Shown here piece after piece: positions 17,462 through 25,714 of a stretch of DNA of 64,000 bases. The stretch spans positions 55,949-119,948 of the forward strand of contig CAYXSA010000004.1 of the NCBI GenBank assembly GCA_964467315.1. Reading direction: 5' to 3'. The notes beneath the pieces are model-generated. The model saw nothing but the letters and a program-made list of their open reading frames with translations. It did no database searches and was not told the origin of the DNA. This stretch comes from JAAFIM01 sp964467315 (GTDB taxonomy: Bacteria; Bacteroidota; Bacteroidia; Chitinophagales; Saprospiraceae). How positions within the stretch are numbered: the first letter of the stretch is position 1; each line of letters begins with the position of its first letter. A program made the position numbers and the translations under genes.

Positions 17462-18265
17462 ATGAAATTACCAGTCTACAACATAGAAGGCACAGCAGTA
17501 GGCAGAGAAATCGAGCTGCCCGCAAACGTCTTCGGCTTGGAGATGACCGACAAACTCCATCACGTCGTTTATCTCGCCGTCAAGCAATACCTCGCCAACC
17601 AACGTCAAGGTACTCACAAATCCAAACAGCGGAACGAGATTTCTGGCTCTACGCGCAAACTGCACCGCCAAAAAGGCACGGGCGGCTCGCGTAAAGGTAG
17701 CATCAAAAACCCGCTTTTCCACGGTGGCGGTCGTATATTCGGCCCTCAACCACGCGACTACTCTCAGCAGCTCAACAAGAAAGTACGCCGTCTTGCTCGC
17801 AAAGCGGTGCTTTCTGCCAAAGCTCAAGAAGGTCGTATCCTTGTCGTGGAAGATTTCACCATGAACGCGCCTAAGACAAAAAGCTATCTCCAATTCCTTA
17901 GCGCGCTCAATCAGCACGCCGATGGTCTGGCAAATGGCAAAAATATGCTCGTGCTCAATCCGCCCCAAACACTCGCCGTGCCACAGCGCCCGCGCCGTTT
18001 GGGTCTGACCAACAAAGCTGCCATCATGGCATACAGCGAGCAACTCGCCATCTACCGCAAAGAACTCGCTACTTACAACGCCGAAAAAGGCGCTCAAGAA
18101 GCGAAAGCGAAAGAGCAATATACCAATATCCAGCTCTCTGCGCGCAATATACCCAACGCAGGCATCGCGCAGGCGAATATGCTCAACACCTACGACATCA
18201 TCAACACGCAATACCTCGTCGTATCGGAGAGCGCCCTTCAACAGCTTATCTCTTCTTTGAGCTAA
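17462..18265 (+). CDS. rplD: Ribosomal protein uL4 with an internal insertion
   Basis: 267 residues against about 205-210 in most Bacteroidota. The globular domain and the tunnel-lining loop (STRKLHRQKGTGGSRKGSIK, about 63-82, then FHGGGRIFGPQPRDY) are intact. The extra length is an Ala/Glu/Lys/Tyr-rich helical-looking insertion at about residues 166-221 (NPPQTLAVPQRPRRL ... YNAEKGAQEAKAKEQ), placed between the FLSALNQ region and the conserved SARNIPNAGIAQANMLNTYD. In E. coli L4 also represses its own operon; whether that holds here is unknown. Confidence 0.96.
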   Translation: MKLPVYNIEGTAVGREIELPANVFGLEMTDKLHHVVYLAVKQYLANQRQGTHKSKQRNEISGSTRKLHRQKGTGGSRKGSIKNPLFHGGGRIFGPQPRDYSQQLNKKVRRLARKAVLSAKAQEGRILVVEDFTMNAPKTKSYLQFLSALNQHADGLANGKNMLVLNPPQTLAVPQRPRRLGLTNKAAIMAYSEQLAIYRKELATYNAEKGAQEAKAKEQYTNIQLSARNIPNAGIAQANMLNTYDIINTQYLVVSESALQQLISSLS

Positions 18266-18299
18266 GCCTACACCTCACACTCCTCTCTTATACCTCCTC

Positions 18300-18662
18300 A
18301 TGGCAAAGCAAATCATCATCAAGCCGCTGCTTTCTGAAAAGACCACCGCGCTTTTTCAGAATCCGAAGCTCAACCAATACACGTTCGTCGTCGCCATCGA
18401 TGCTAATCGCATTGAGGTAAAAAATGCCGTAGAAAAACAATTCGGCGTGAATGTCGTCAACGTCAATATCTCTATCCGCCCAGGCAAAGTACGCAGCCGC
18501 ACACACAATCAGCGCCGCGTATCTGGCATGACTTCGCCCCAGAAAAAGGCGTATGTTACCGTGCAACAAGGGCAAATTATCGACGACTTCTATGGCGTCG
18601 ATAAAAGCGCCGAAACGCAAGAGACTCCCACAACAGAAAACAACGCCGTAGCCAACGCTTAA
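18300..18662 (+). CDS. rplW: Ribosomal protein uL23
   Basis: 120 residues. It starts MAKQIIIKPLLSEKTTALF, followed by YTFVVAIDANRIEVKNAVEK and NVNISIRPGKVRSR, the canonical 23S and exit-tunnel rim contacts. The C-terminal 20 residues are a Thr/Glu/Asn-rich extension. It is the last gene of its transcription segment: a terminator lies about 190 bases downstream. Confidence 0.97.
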   Translation: MAKQIIIKPLLSEKTTALFQNPKLNQYTFVVAIDANRIEVKNAVEKQFGVNVVNVNISIRPGKVRSRTHNQRRVSGMTSPQKKAYVTVQQGQIIDDFYGVDKSAETQETPTTENNAVANA

Positions 18663-18665
18663 ACG

Positions 18666-18806
18666 TTTTTTTCTTTGGGCGTGCCCCCGCTCTCCCGCCC
18701 GCGCCAAAGGCGCAGGCGTGAAAGGTCGCGGGGTCGGGCTATTCGGGGCATATCACCATCGCCCCGTTTGGGGCGAATGTTGATTCGCCCCTACTATCCC
18801 TCACGC
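18666..18806 (-). repeat. Type A palindromic element
   Basis: GGGCGTGCCCCCGC at the left with a T-run, GGTCGGGCTATTC, a cassette with GGGGCGAATGTTGATTCGCCCC and CTATCCCTCACGC. Sits inside the S10 cluster between rplW and rplB. Confidence 0.9.
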
Positions 18807-18854
18807 ATTTGGGCAGACCAAAGCGGTCTGCCCCGACCATACTCCCGCATTTCG

Positions 18855-18894
18855 AGAGCGCTGCGGTGCTTCAAAAGTCGCAGCGCTCTTTTTT
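18855..18894 (+). terminator. Intrinsic terminator inside the S10 cluster
   Basis: AGAGCGCTGCG (18855-18865) and CGCAGCGCTCT (18879-18889) form a perfect 11-bp stem with a 13-base loop and a T-run. It lies between rplW and rplB, so rplB onward needs readthrough or its own promoter. Confidence 0.85.
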
Positions 18895-18934
18895 CCTGTT
18901 TTTTATTTTCTCAAATATAGGTACGAACCTGATA

Positions 18935-18948
18935 AATTCGTAATTCGC
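18935..18948 (+). repeat. Heptanucleotide array before rplB
   Basis: Two units, AATTCGT AATTCGC, ending three bases before the rplB start codon, in the sense orientation seen before other genes in the window. Confidence 0.55.
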
Positions 18949-18951
18949 ACG

Positions 18952-19833
18952 ATGCCAATTAAAAAGTACAACCCGATTACCCCGGGTCTGAGACACCGCA
19001 TAAGCAACACCTTCGCTGAGGTTACGACCTTAGCCCACGAAGAAGGCAAAGCAACGGAGTCCAAAAAGAACAACAACCCAGAGAAATCTCTGGTAAAAGG
19101 TCTAAGCAAACGCGCTGGACGCAACAATGAAGGTCGTCGCACAATGCGTCAACGCGGTGGTGGGCACAAACGCAGCTACCGTATCATCGACTTCAAACGC
19201 AATGACAAAGACGGCATTCCCGCTATTGTCAAATCTATCGAGTACGACCCCAATCGCTCCGCTTATATCGCACTCGTAGCCTATGCCGACGGCGAAAAAC
19301 GCTACATTCTCGCTACAGATAAGCTGAAAGTAGGCGCTACTATCGTATCAGGCAATAACGTAGCCCCCGACTTGGGCAACTGTCTGCCTCTTGCAGATAT
19401 GCCACTCGGTACTACCGTACACAACATCGAACTGAAACCTGGACAAGGCGGCGCTATGGTGCGCAGTGCAGGCACTTCAGCCCAAATCCTGGGACGCGAC
19501 GGCAAATACGTTATCGTTAAAATGCCTTCGGGTGAAACACGCCTTATTTTGGGCGTTTGCCGTGCTACTATCGGCGAAGTTTCCAACCCAGACCACAACC
19601 TCCAACAACTCGGTAAAGCAGGTCGCAAACGCTGGATGGGTCGCACACCTCGCGTGCGCGGTGTAGCCATGAACCCCGTTGACCACCCTATGGGCGGTGG
19701 CGAAGGTCGCGCCTCTGGTGGACACCCTCGCTCACGCAACGGTCAAATTGCGAAGGGCTTGAAAACACGCAAGCCGCGTAAATACTCCGATAAGCATATC
19801 GTAACACGTCGCAAATCGGGCAAAAATTCTTAA
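18952..19833 (+). CDS. rplB: Ribosomal protein uL2
   Basis: 293 residues, slightly longer than the usual 274-277 because of a Lys/Glu/Asn-rich stretch near residues 20-50. The catalytic-centre region NPVDHPMGGGEGRASGGHPR contains the conserved His of the peptidyl-transferase vicinity. Other landmarks are MRQRGGGHKRSYRIIDFKRN and GQGGAMVRSAGTSAQILGR. Heads the part of the cluster that follows the internal terminator. Confidence 0.97.
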   Translation: MPIKKYNPITPGLRHRISNTFAEVTTLAHEEGKATESKKNNNPEKSLVKGLSKRAGRNNEGRRTMRQRGGGHKRSYRIIDFKRNDKDGIPAIVKSIEYDPNRSAYIALVAYADGEKRYILATDKLKVGATIVSGNNVAPDLGNCLPLADMPLGTTVHNIELKPGQGGAMVRSAGTSAQILGRDGKYVIVKMPSGETRLILGVCRATIGEVSNPDHNLQQLGKAGRKRWMGRTPRVRGVAMNPVDHPMGGGEGRASGGHPRSRNGQIAKGLKTRKPRKYSDKHIVTRRKSGKNS

Positions 19834-19863
19834 TCGCAACGCAAATCTCCTCCATACATATAA

Positions 19864-20133
19864 ATGGCACGCTCATTAAAAAAGGGACCATACGTCCATC
19901 ATAAACTGCTGAAAAAGGTCGAGAAATCTCGCCAGACCAAGAAAAATCAAGTGATCAAAACATGGTCTCGCAGCTCGATGATTATACCTGACTTCATAGG
20001 TCTGACTATCGCAGTACACAACGGCAAAGCCTTCGTCCCTGTATATCTTACAGAAAACATGGTCGGACACAAATTGGGCGAATTCGCACCAACGCGTACC
20101 TTCCGCGGGCACTCTGGCAACCGTAAAAAATAA
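19864..20133 (+). CDS. rpsS: Ribosomal protein uS19
   Basis: 89 residues, standard length, with MARSLKKGPYVHHKLLKKVE at the N-terminus and TWSRSSMIIPDFIGLTIAVH and FRGHSGNRKK downstream. Located in the canonical place between rplB and rplV. Confidence 0.98.
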   Translation: MARSLKKGPYVHHKLLKKVEKSRQTKKNQVIKTWSRSSMIIPDFIGLTIAVHNGKAFVPVYLTENMVGHKLGEFAPTRTFRGHSGNRKK

Positions 20134-20200
20134 GCCGAAGCGCTTTTCGTTTTTCTCTATTCTCCCACAACATATCGCATTCGTTGCATCATAAATAGTT

Positions 20201-20647
20201 ATGAATAATAAACAAGGCATCATCGTAGGCGTTGCGAAACTGAAAGGTTGCCCAATGTCTGCCCGTAAGATGCGTCTGGTTACGGACATCGTCCGCGGCT
20301 TGCCTATAGACAAAGCGCTGGCGGTGCTGAAATTCACGCGCAAAGAAGCAGCTATCTGGCTTTTCAAATTGCTACAGTCTGCTATCGCCAACTGGCGCGT
20401 AAATGCACAAAAATTTGACGCGGAAGCCGAACCCGAAGATAAAAACCTCATCGTAGGTGCTATCTGGTCTGATCAAGCGCCCTCGCTCAAACGCTTCCAG
20501 CCCGCTCCGCACGGTCGCGCGCATCGTATCCGCAAGCACTATTGCCACGCTACGCTCGAAGTCATCAATACTACGCCCGTCGTATCGCAGCAAACTGCTA
20601 CCGCCAATACGAGCGCAGAGGAATTGAATTTGACTACAGCGGAATAA
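20201..20647 (+). CDS. rplV: Ribosomal protein uL22
   Basis: 148 residues, with a C-terminal extension of about 15-20 beyond the usual end (TTPVVSQQTATANTSAEELN). Core motifs are SARKMRLVTDIVRGLPIDKA and the exit-tunnel hairpin around RFQPAPHGRAHRIRKHYCHA. An intact start, MNNKQGIIVGVAKLKG, is used. Confidence 0.97.
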   Translation: MNNKQGIIVGVAKLKGCPMSARKMRLVTDIVRGLPIDKALAVLKFTRKEAAIWLFKLLQSAIANWRVNAQKFDAEAEPEDKNLIVGAIWSDQAPSLKRFQPAPHGRAHRIRKHYCHATLEVINTTPVVSQQTATANTSAEELNLTTAE

Positions 20648-20698
20648 GCGCATCTTTCATCAACTCACAAAGCAGAGCACTCCTCTATATAATCCATC

Positions 20699-21661
20699 AT
20701 GGGACAAAAAACCAACCCCATAGGCAATCGCCTTGGCATCATACGTGGCTGGGACTCCAACTGGTTTGGCGGCAATACATTTGCCGAGAAAGTCGTAGAA
20801 GACGAGCAAATCCGCCGCTACCTAAAAACACGCATCGAGAAAGGCGCTATTACGCGCATCATCATTGAGCGTGATTTGAAAAGCGTCATCGTAACGATTC
20901 ACACCTCTCGCCCTGGTATCATCATCGGTAAAGGCGGCGCAGAAGTAGATAAAATCCGCGAAGAGCTGAAAAAACTTACCCAAAAGGTAGAGTATAAAGT
21001 ACTTCCTACGAAAAACGGCGAGCAACACCGCCAGCGCGTTATCACACAGCAAGAAGTGGTTATCAATATCCACGAGGTGCGCGACCCAGATTTGAGCGCC
21101 ACTTATGTAGCGGAGACTATCGCCAAACAAATCGAGGCGCGTATCAACTATCGCAAAGCGATTAAGATGTCTGTGCAAAACACGATGCGCAACGAAAAAG
21201 GCAAACGCGGCGCAGAAGGTATCAAAGTTCGCATTTCTGGTCGCCTCAACGGCGCAGATATGGCACGCGAGGAAGAGTTTAAAGAGGGTAGAAGCCCCTT
21301 GCATACTTTCCGCGCAGATGTCGATTATGCAGTAGGCGAAGCGCTTACAGTATACGGCAAATTGGGTATCAAAGTGTGGATTTGCCGCGGTGAGATTTAC
21401 GAGCGTGTAGATTTCTCTGCTCAAAGCATCAACGAAAACAAAGCTGGTGCAAACCAAGGCGGCGGCAACCAACGCCAAAGCCAAGGTGGCGACCGCAACA
21501 ATGACCGCAGAGAAGGCGGCGACCGTAGAGAAGGTGGCGACCGTCAAGGCGGCAACAATCGCGGTGGTGGCAACAACAACAATCGCGGTGGCGGCAACAA
21601 CAACAATCGCGGTGGTGGCAACAACAACAGCGGTGGCAACAACAACAACAAACGCCGATAG
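20699..21661 (+). CDS. rpsC: Ribosomal protein uS3 with a long Asn/Gly/Arg tail
   Basis: 320 residues, about 70-80 longer than typical. Residues 1-240 are a normal uS3: KH domain with the IIIGKGGAEVDKIREEL GxxG loop, then the C-terminal domain ending RGEIYERVDFSAQS. Residues about 242-320 are low-complexity, made of GG, NNN, RGG and DRREGG units (for example GGDRREGGDRQGGNNRGGGN). Such a tail resembles RGG-box RNA-binding regions and is probably disordered; its role is inferred only. Repeat slippage may make the tail length variable between strains. Confidence 0.96.
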   Translation: MGQKTNPIGNRLGIIRGWDSNWFGGNTFAEKVVEDEQIRRYLKTRIEKGAITRIIIERDLKSVIVTIHTSRPGIIIGKGGAEVDKIREELKKLTQKVEYKVLPTKNGEQHRQRVITQQEVVINIHEVRDPDLSATYVAETIAKQIEARINYRKAIKMSVQNTMRNEKGKRGAEGIKVRISGRLNGADMAREEEFKEGRSPLHTFRADVDYAVGEALTVYGKLGIKVWICRGEIYERVDFSAQSINENKAGANQGGGNQRQSQGGDRNNDRREGGDRREGGDRQGGNNRGGGNNNNRGGGNNNNRGGGNNNSGGNNNNKRR

Positions 21662-21663
21662 GG

Positions 21664-21691
21664 AATTACGAATTACGAGTTACGAATTACG
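21664..21691 (-). repeat. Heptanucleotide array after rpsC
   Basis: Four units, AATTACG AATTACG AGTTACG AATTACG, beginning two bases after the rpsC stop. This is the reverse-complement orientation of the arrays found before start codons. Confidence 0.85.
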
Positions 21692-21879
21692 AATGCTGGG
21701 CTTGCTTGGTAGCTGTCGTTAAGTTTTGATGGCAGCGATGAAATAGCGAAACGGTTTTGTATAGGTTTGGGATTGCGTAATTTGTTTCTTATTTGTAGTT
21801 TGATAAAGCATAAAAAGGGAGGCAGGGAGGCGTTAAAAAATAATTTGCGGTATATGAGAATATATCGTATCGTTTTCCG

Positions 21880-21887
21880 TATCTTTG
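21880..21887 (+). promoter_or_regulatory. Internal promoter upstream of rplP
   Basis: TATCTTTG, an exact TAnnTTTG box in an A+T-rich region. It would give a leader of about 315 bases before rplP. Confidence 0.65.
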
Positions 21888-21899
21888 CCCGCACTTTTG

Positions 21900-21935
21900 C
21901 ATACGACCCTTGCCGCCTGGTGGTAGGGTCGTATG
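21900..21935 (+). promoter_or_regulatory. Stable hairpin at the start of the rplP leader
   Basis: CATACGACCCT (21900-21910) pairs perfectly with AGGGTCGTATG (21925-21935) over a 14-base loop and is followed by TTTTG. It begins only some 10 bases after the predicted transcription start. It could be an attenuator or a 5' stabiliser; no known ribosomal leader motif was recognised. Confidence 0.5.
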
Positions 21936-22005
21936 TTTTGCCCTTTAGATGGGTCGTAAAAAGCTATAAAATAGTGAATTTTAACCTGCCGTAAGGCAGG
22001 TAAAA

Positions 22006-22122
22006 GCCTGAGGGATAGGAGCGGCAGCGCTTTAGCGCTGTACCGAAGCTGCGTAGCAGCAAAGGTATGCAACCGCGCATAGCCCGACCCGAAGCGCGTA
22101 GCGCTGAGGGGCAGGCCCAAAG
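22006..22122 (+). repeat. Type A palindromic element (diverged)
   Basis: GCCTGAGGGATAG, GCGCTTTAGCGC, CATAGCCCGACCC, then AAGCGCGTAGCGCTGAGGGGC and GGCCCAAAGG. Base changes in both ends suggest an old copy. Lies 90 bases before rplP. Confidence 0.75.
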
Positions 22123-22210
22123 GAATGGCAGTTTTATAAGGTTTGAAACGACGGCGAGGGGGCAAAAAGTTTCATATATAGTACCCAATCCTCTAACTTT
22201 TTGCAATAAA

Positions 22211-22630
22211 ATGTTACAACCAAAAAGAACGAGATATCGCAAGACGCACAAAGACCGCGTAAAGGGTGTAGCCCAACGCGGCGCTGAAGTTGCGTTTGGT
22301 ACGTTCGCGCTGAAATCGTTGGAGCCTGCATGGATTACCAACCGTCAGATTGAAGCGGCACGTATTGCGATGACGCGCTACGTTAAGCGCGAGGGCAAAA
22401 TGTGGATACGCATTTTCCCAGACAAGCCCATCACTCGCAAGCCTGCAGAGGTGCGTATGGGTAAAGGTAAGGGCGCATTGTCGCATTATGTAGCGGTAGT
22501 GCATCCTGGCAGAATTATGTTTGAGATAGACGGCGTGCCACGCGCTACGGCGATGGAAGCATTGCGTCTTGCCGCTCAAAAGCTGCCTGTACAGACTAAG
22601 ATTGTTACACGCGTCGACTTCGTCGACTAA
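22211..22630 (+). CDS. rplP: Ribosomal protein uL16
   Basis: 139 residues from ATG at 22211 (MLQPKRTRYRKTHKDRVKG). The frame is open upstream to 22067 only because the repeat lacks stops. Conserved segments: ALKSLEPAWITNRQIEAARI, MTRYVKREGKMWIRIFPDKP and RMGKGKGALSHYVAVVHPG. Binds 23S rRNA near the A site. Confidence 0.97.
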   Translation: MLQPKRTRYRKTHKDRVKGVAQRGAEVAFGTFALKSLEPAWITNRQIEAARIAMTRYVKREGKMWIRIFPDKPITRKPAEVRMGKGKGALSHYVAVVHPGRIMFEIDGVPRATAMEALRLAAQKLPVQTKIVTRVDFVD

Positions 22631-22650
22631 TTTTCATCGACCACCGACAA

Positions 22651-22911
22651 ATGGCAAACAAAATTGAAGTGAGCAAACTTAGTGCAGAGGAGTTGAAAAC
22701 GGAATTGCTTGCGATAGAGCAACGTTTGGCTTCTTTACGCTATGAAAATGCTTCTACCCCGCTGGCAGACAACAGCGAAATTACGCGCCTGCGCCGTCAG
22801 ATTGCGCGTGTAAACACGGAGCTACGCGCTCGTGAGCTTAAAGAATTGGAAGCATCTGGCAAGCTGCCTGCACGCGACCGCATTATTGAACGCCGTCGTC
22901 GCGGTCAATAA
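22651..22911 (+). CDS. rpmC: Ribosomal protein uL29
   Basis: 86 residues, longer than the usual 60-70, owing to a basic C-terminal extension (ASGKLPARDRIIERRRRGQ). The core helical hairpin is SKLSAEELKTELLAIEQRLA with IARVNTELRARELKEL. Located 20 bases after rplP in standard order. Confidence 0.93.
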   Translation: MANKIEVSKLSAEELKTELLAIEQRLASLRYENASTPLADNSEITRLRRQIARVNTELRARELKELEASGKLPARDRIIERRRRGQ

Positions 22912-22953
22912 GGGGCTGCCCTTCCTCCCACCACCAACCTTCATTCCATTAAC

Positions 22954-23220
22954 ATGGCAACTGAAACAACAAGAAACCTGCGCAAACAGCGCATCGGCGT
23001 GGTAACGAGCAATAAAATGCAAAAATCCATCGTCGTTTCTGTAGAGCGTCGCGTAAAGCACCCCATCTACGGCAAGTTCATCAAGAAGACGAAAAAATTC
23101 ATGGCACACGACGAGACAGACACTTGCAAAACAGGTGATATCGTTCGCATCATGGAAACTCGCCCATTGAGCAAAAACAAATGCTGGCGCTTAGTCGATG
23201 TTATCGAGCGCGCAAAATAA
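22954..23220 (+). CDS. rpsQ: Ribosomal protein uS17
   Basis: 88 residues, standard, with QRIGVVTSNKMQKSIVVSVE and AHDETDTCKTGDIVRIMETR, the OB-fold RNA-binding strands. Starts MATETTRNLRK. Confidence 0.97.
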   Translation: MATETTRNLRKQRIGVVTSNKMQKSIVVSVERRVKHPIYGKFIKKTKKFMAHDETDTCKTGDIVRIMETRPLSKNKCWRLVDVIERAK

Positions 23221-23247
23221 TCTCCCTCCCTTCTTTTTCTCTTCGTT

Positions 23248-23616
23248 ATGATACAACAAGAATCCAGACTCAGAGTGGCGGACAACAGCGGTGCAAAAGA
23301 AGTGCTTTGTATCAAAGTACTCGGCGGCACCAGCAGACGTTACGCTACTATCGGCGATGTCATCGTCGTTACCGTGAAAGACGCGGCATCGGGTGGCAAA
23401 ATCAAAAAAGGCGAGGTGTGCAAAGCCGTTATCGTGCGCACCAGAAAGGAAATACGCCGCAAAGATGGCTCGTATATCCGTTTCGACGACAACGCAGTCG
23501 TTATCCTCAACAAAGCTTTAGAACCTGTAGGCTCGCGTCTGTTTGGACCCGTTGCGCGTGAATTGCGCGAAAAAGACTACATGCGTATCATTTCTCTCGC
23601 TCCCGAAGTATTGTAA
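23248..23616 (+). CDS. rplN: Ribosomal protein uL14
   Basis: 122 residues, standard. MIQQESRLRVADNSGAKEVL and the conserved VVRTRKEIRRKDGSYIRFDD-like segment (here VIVRTRKEIRRKDGSY) are present. Forms the interface with uL19. Confidence 0.98.
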   Translation: MIQQESRLRVADNSGAKEVLCIKVLGGTSRRYATIGDVIVVTVKDAASGGKIKKGEVCKAVIVRTRKEIRRKDGSYIRFDDNAVVILNKALEPVGSRLFGPVARELREKDYMRIISLAPEVL

Positions 23617-23625
23617 TAGCTTATC

Positions 23626-23997
23626 ATGGCAACCAAAGACAAACAACCGAAAATTCGTATCAAAACAGGTGATACTGTGTTGGTACTTAGCGGCGAAGAC
23701 AAAAACAAGACGGGTCGCGTAAAAGCTATCCTTCCTGAGCGCTACCGCGCTATCGTCGAAGGCATCAACATGGCAAAACGCCACGTCAAGCCTACCGCAC
23801 AACGCCCAGGCGGTATCGAAGAACGCGAATCGACGATACACATTTCTAACCTCATGCTCGTCGATGCCGAAGGCAAAGCAGGCCGCATGAAAATCGAAAT
23901 GAAAGACGGCAAAAAAGTGCGCGTTTCCAAAAAAACAGGTCTCGTATTCACCGACCCTGGCTATATCAAAAAATCCAATTCCCAAACAGAGGAATAA
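23626..23997 (+). CDS. rplX: Ribosomal protein uL24
   Basis: 123 residues, with the KOW motif KTGDTVLVLSGEDKNKTGRV near 13-32 and VEGINMAKRHVKPTAQRPGG. Assembly initiator of the large subunit. Spacing of 9 bases from rplN. Confidence 0.97.
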   Translation: MATKDKQPKIRIKTGDTVLVLSGEDKNKTGRVKAILPERYRAIVEGINMAKRHVKPTAQRPGGIEERESTIHISNLMLVDAEGKAGRMKIEMKDGKKVRVSKKTGLVFTDPGYIKKSNSQTEE

Positions 23998-24015
23998 TAA
24001 CGCTTTTCAGCTATC

Positions 24016-24582
24016 ATGTCATACCAACCAAGACTGAAAACCAAGTACAAGGCAGAAGTCGCTCAGAAGCTGATGGATATGTTTAAGTACGACTCCGTCA
24101 TGCAAGTGCCGAAATTGGTTAAAATCTGCATCAATCAAGGCGTAGGTCAGGCGACCTCCGACAAAAAGATGACAGACAACGCCGTAGAAGAAATCACCCT
24201 CATCACGGGTCAACGCGCTGTGAAAACTATCGCCAAAAAAGCGATTTCTAACTTCAAATTGCGCGAAAACATGGCTATCGGCGTGCGCGTTACGCTGCGC
24301 GATACGCGTATGTATGAGTTCTTCGACCGCCTCGTAAATGTCGCCTTGCCACGCGTGCGTGACTTTCGCGGTATCAACGAAAAGAGCTTCGACGGACGCG
24401 GCAACTACACAATGGGCGTTACCGAGCAAATCATCTTCCCCGAGATTGACATCGACAAAGTACCCCGCATCACAGGCATGGACATCACCTTTGTAACCAC
24501 CGCCAAAACCGATGCAGAAGCCCGCGAACTCCTTCGCCTGCTGGGTCTGCCCTTCAAAAACGCTGCTGTTACCAACCAATAA
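24016..24582 (+). CDS. rplE: Ribosomal protein uL5
   Basis: 188 residues, with the 5S-binding segments PKLVKICINQGVGQATSDKK, RDFRGINEKSFDGRGNYTMG and VTEQIIFPEIDIDKVPRITG. Normal length for the group. Confidence 0.98.
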   Translation: MSYQPRLKTKYKAEVAQKLMDMFKYDSVMQVPKLVKICINQGVGQATSDKKMTDNAVEEITLITGQRAVKTIAKKAISNFKLRENMAIGVRVTLRDTRMYEFFDRLVNVALPRVRDFRGINEKSFDGRGNYTMGVTEQIIFPEIDIDKVPRITGMDITFVTTAKTDAEARELLRLLGLPFKNAAVTNQ

Positions 24583-24601
24583 CCACCTCTCCGACCACAA
24601 C

Positions 24602-24871
24602 ATGGCTAAGAAATCCGTTATCGCGCGCGAACATAAAAGAGAGCGCTTAGTAGAAAAATACGCTGCCAAACGCGCCGAATTGAAAGCAGCAGGCAACTAC
24701 GAGGAGCTGGATAAACTCCCCCTCAACTCGAACCCCATTCGCCTGCGCAATCGCTGCCAACTCACAGGCCGCCCACGCGGTTATATGCGCCGCTTCGGTC
24801 TTTGCCGTCTGCAATTCCGCGACCTCGCCCTGCAAGGCAAAATTCCAGGCGTAGTGAAAGCAAGCTGGTAG
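24602..24871 (+). CDS. rpsN: Ribosomal protein uS14 (zinc-free form)
   Basis: 89 residues from ATG at 24602 (MAKKSVIAREHKRERLVEKY). The long C-minus form: the CxxC pairs of the short zinc form are absent. Conserved LNSNPIRLRNRCQLTGRPRG and YMRRFGLCRLQFRDLALQGK. An upstream ATG at 24512 inside rplE is not used. Confidence 0.97.
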   Translation: MAKKSVIAREHKRERLVEKYAAKRAELKAAGNYEELDKLPLNSNPIRLRNRCQLTGRPRGYMRRFGLCRLQFRDLALQGKIPGVVKASW

Positions 24872-25212
24872 CCAATCGCCTTTCTTATTTTCAAGACTAA
24901 GATTTTGGCGAGCCGCTTCGGGGCAGTCGCCCCTCGCGTCGGGCTATCCGTTACATAGCCCCGCTCACAGCTAAATAGCTGCTCACGCGGCTATTTCACT
25001 TCTATCCCTCTCGCAAACAAGCAAAATGGGTAGATTTCGGCAGGCTAAGCAAAACCCGCCACCGCGTTTTTTTAGGTTCCTATTAGCCCGCACATCACGA
25101 TGCAAAACCTATCGAGCCTTATATATTTTATGTTATAGGCAGCCAATTCGATAGCATTGCTCGGCTCAGATAATGCGCGCAATTCCCAAAATTATACACC
25201 TCCCAACACAAA
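24872..25212. other. Spacer between rpsN and rpsH
   Basis: A 341-base break in the spc segment. It holds a type B repeat (24903-25014), followed by about 200 A+T-rich bases in which I see no gene, no clear promoter box and no structured RNA. Confidence 0.65.
24903..25014 (-). repeat. Type B palindromic element
   Basis: TTTTGGCGAGCCGCTTCGGG at the left, CGCGTCGGGCTATCCG in the middle and CTATCCCTCTCGC at the right: the reverse of the type B design. The insert includes CAGCTAAATAGCTG. Confidence 0.85.
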
Positions 25213-25620
25213 ATGGCTGTCATCTCCGACCCCATAGCAGACTATCTCACACGCCTGCGCAATGCCCAAATGGCAAGACATCGCATCGTCGAAATTCCTG
25301 CCTCCAAACTCAAAAAGAGAATCACCGAAATTCTCTACGAACAAGGCTATATCCTCAAATACCAATTCGAGGATACCGAAAATAAACAAGGGCTTATCCG
25401 CATCGCCGTCAAATACGACCAAGAAAGCAAGCTGCCCGTTATCCGCCAAATGAAACGCGTTAGCCGCCCAGGTCTGCGCAACTTCGTGAAAGCGACCGCT
25501 TTGCCCCGCGTTATCAACGGCTTGGGCATAGCCATCATCTCGACATCTCAAGGGGTTTTGACCGATAAGCAAGCGCGAGAGAAAAATATAGGCGGCGAGG
25601 TGTTGTTCTACATCTACTAA
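25213..25620 (+). CDS. rpsH: Ribosomal protein uS8
   Basis: 135 residues, with DPIADYLTRLRNAQMARHRI at the N-terminus and the C-terminal rRNA-binding STSQGVLTDKQAREKNIGGE. Normal length. Follows the repeat-containing spacer. Confidence 0.98.
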   Translation: MAVISDPIADYLTRLRNAQMARHRIVEIPASKLKKRITEILYEQGYILKYQFEDTENKQGLIRIAVKYDQESKLPVIRQMKRVSRPGLRNFVKATALPRVINGLGIAIISTSQGVLTDKQAREKNIGGEVLFYIY

Positions 25621-25714
25621 GATGCACAGCCACCTGCTTCTTGCCTTATAGGGCTTCAAGTATCCCAACGCATAGTTTCCTATTTCTTCTCTCTCCCTTT
25701 CTATTCTTTTCATC

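Larger units (their letters stand above)
21662..22210. other. Spacer between rpsC and rplP with promoter and leader hairpin
   Basis: A 549-base break inside the S10 cluster. It contains a heptanucleotide array (21664-21691), an internal promoter (21880-21887), an 11-bp leader hairpin (21900-21935), a CCTGCC/GGCAGG hairpin (21985-22000) and a type A repeat (22006-22122). No credible gene is seen. Confidence 0.75.

Noticed and set aside
24872..25212. Possible small gene between rpsN and rpsH
   Set aside because: Short open frames exist but lack start context and family features; the region is dominated by a type B element.
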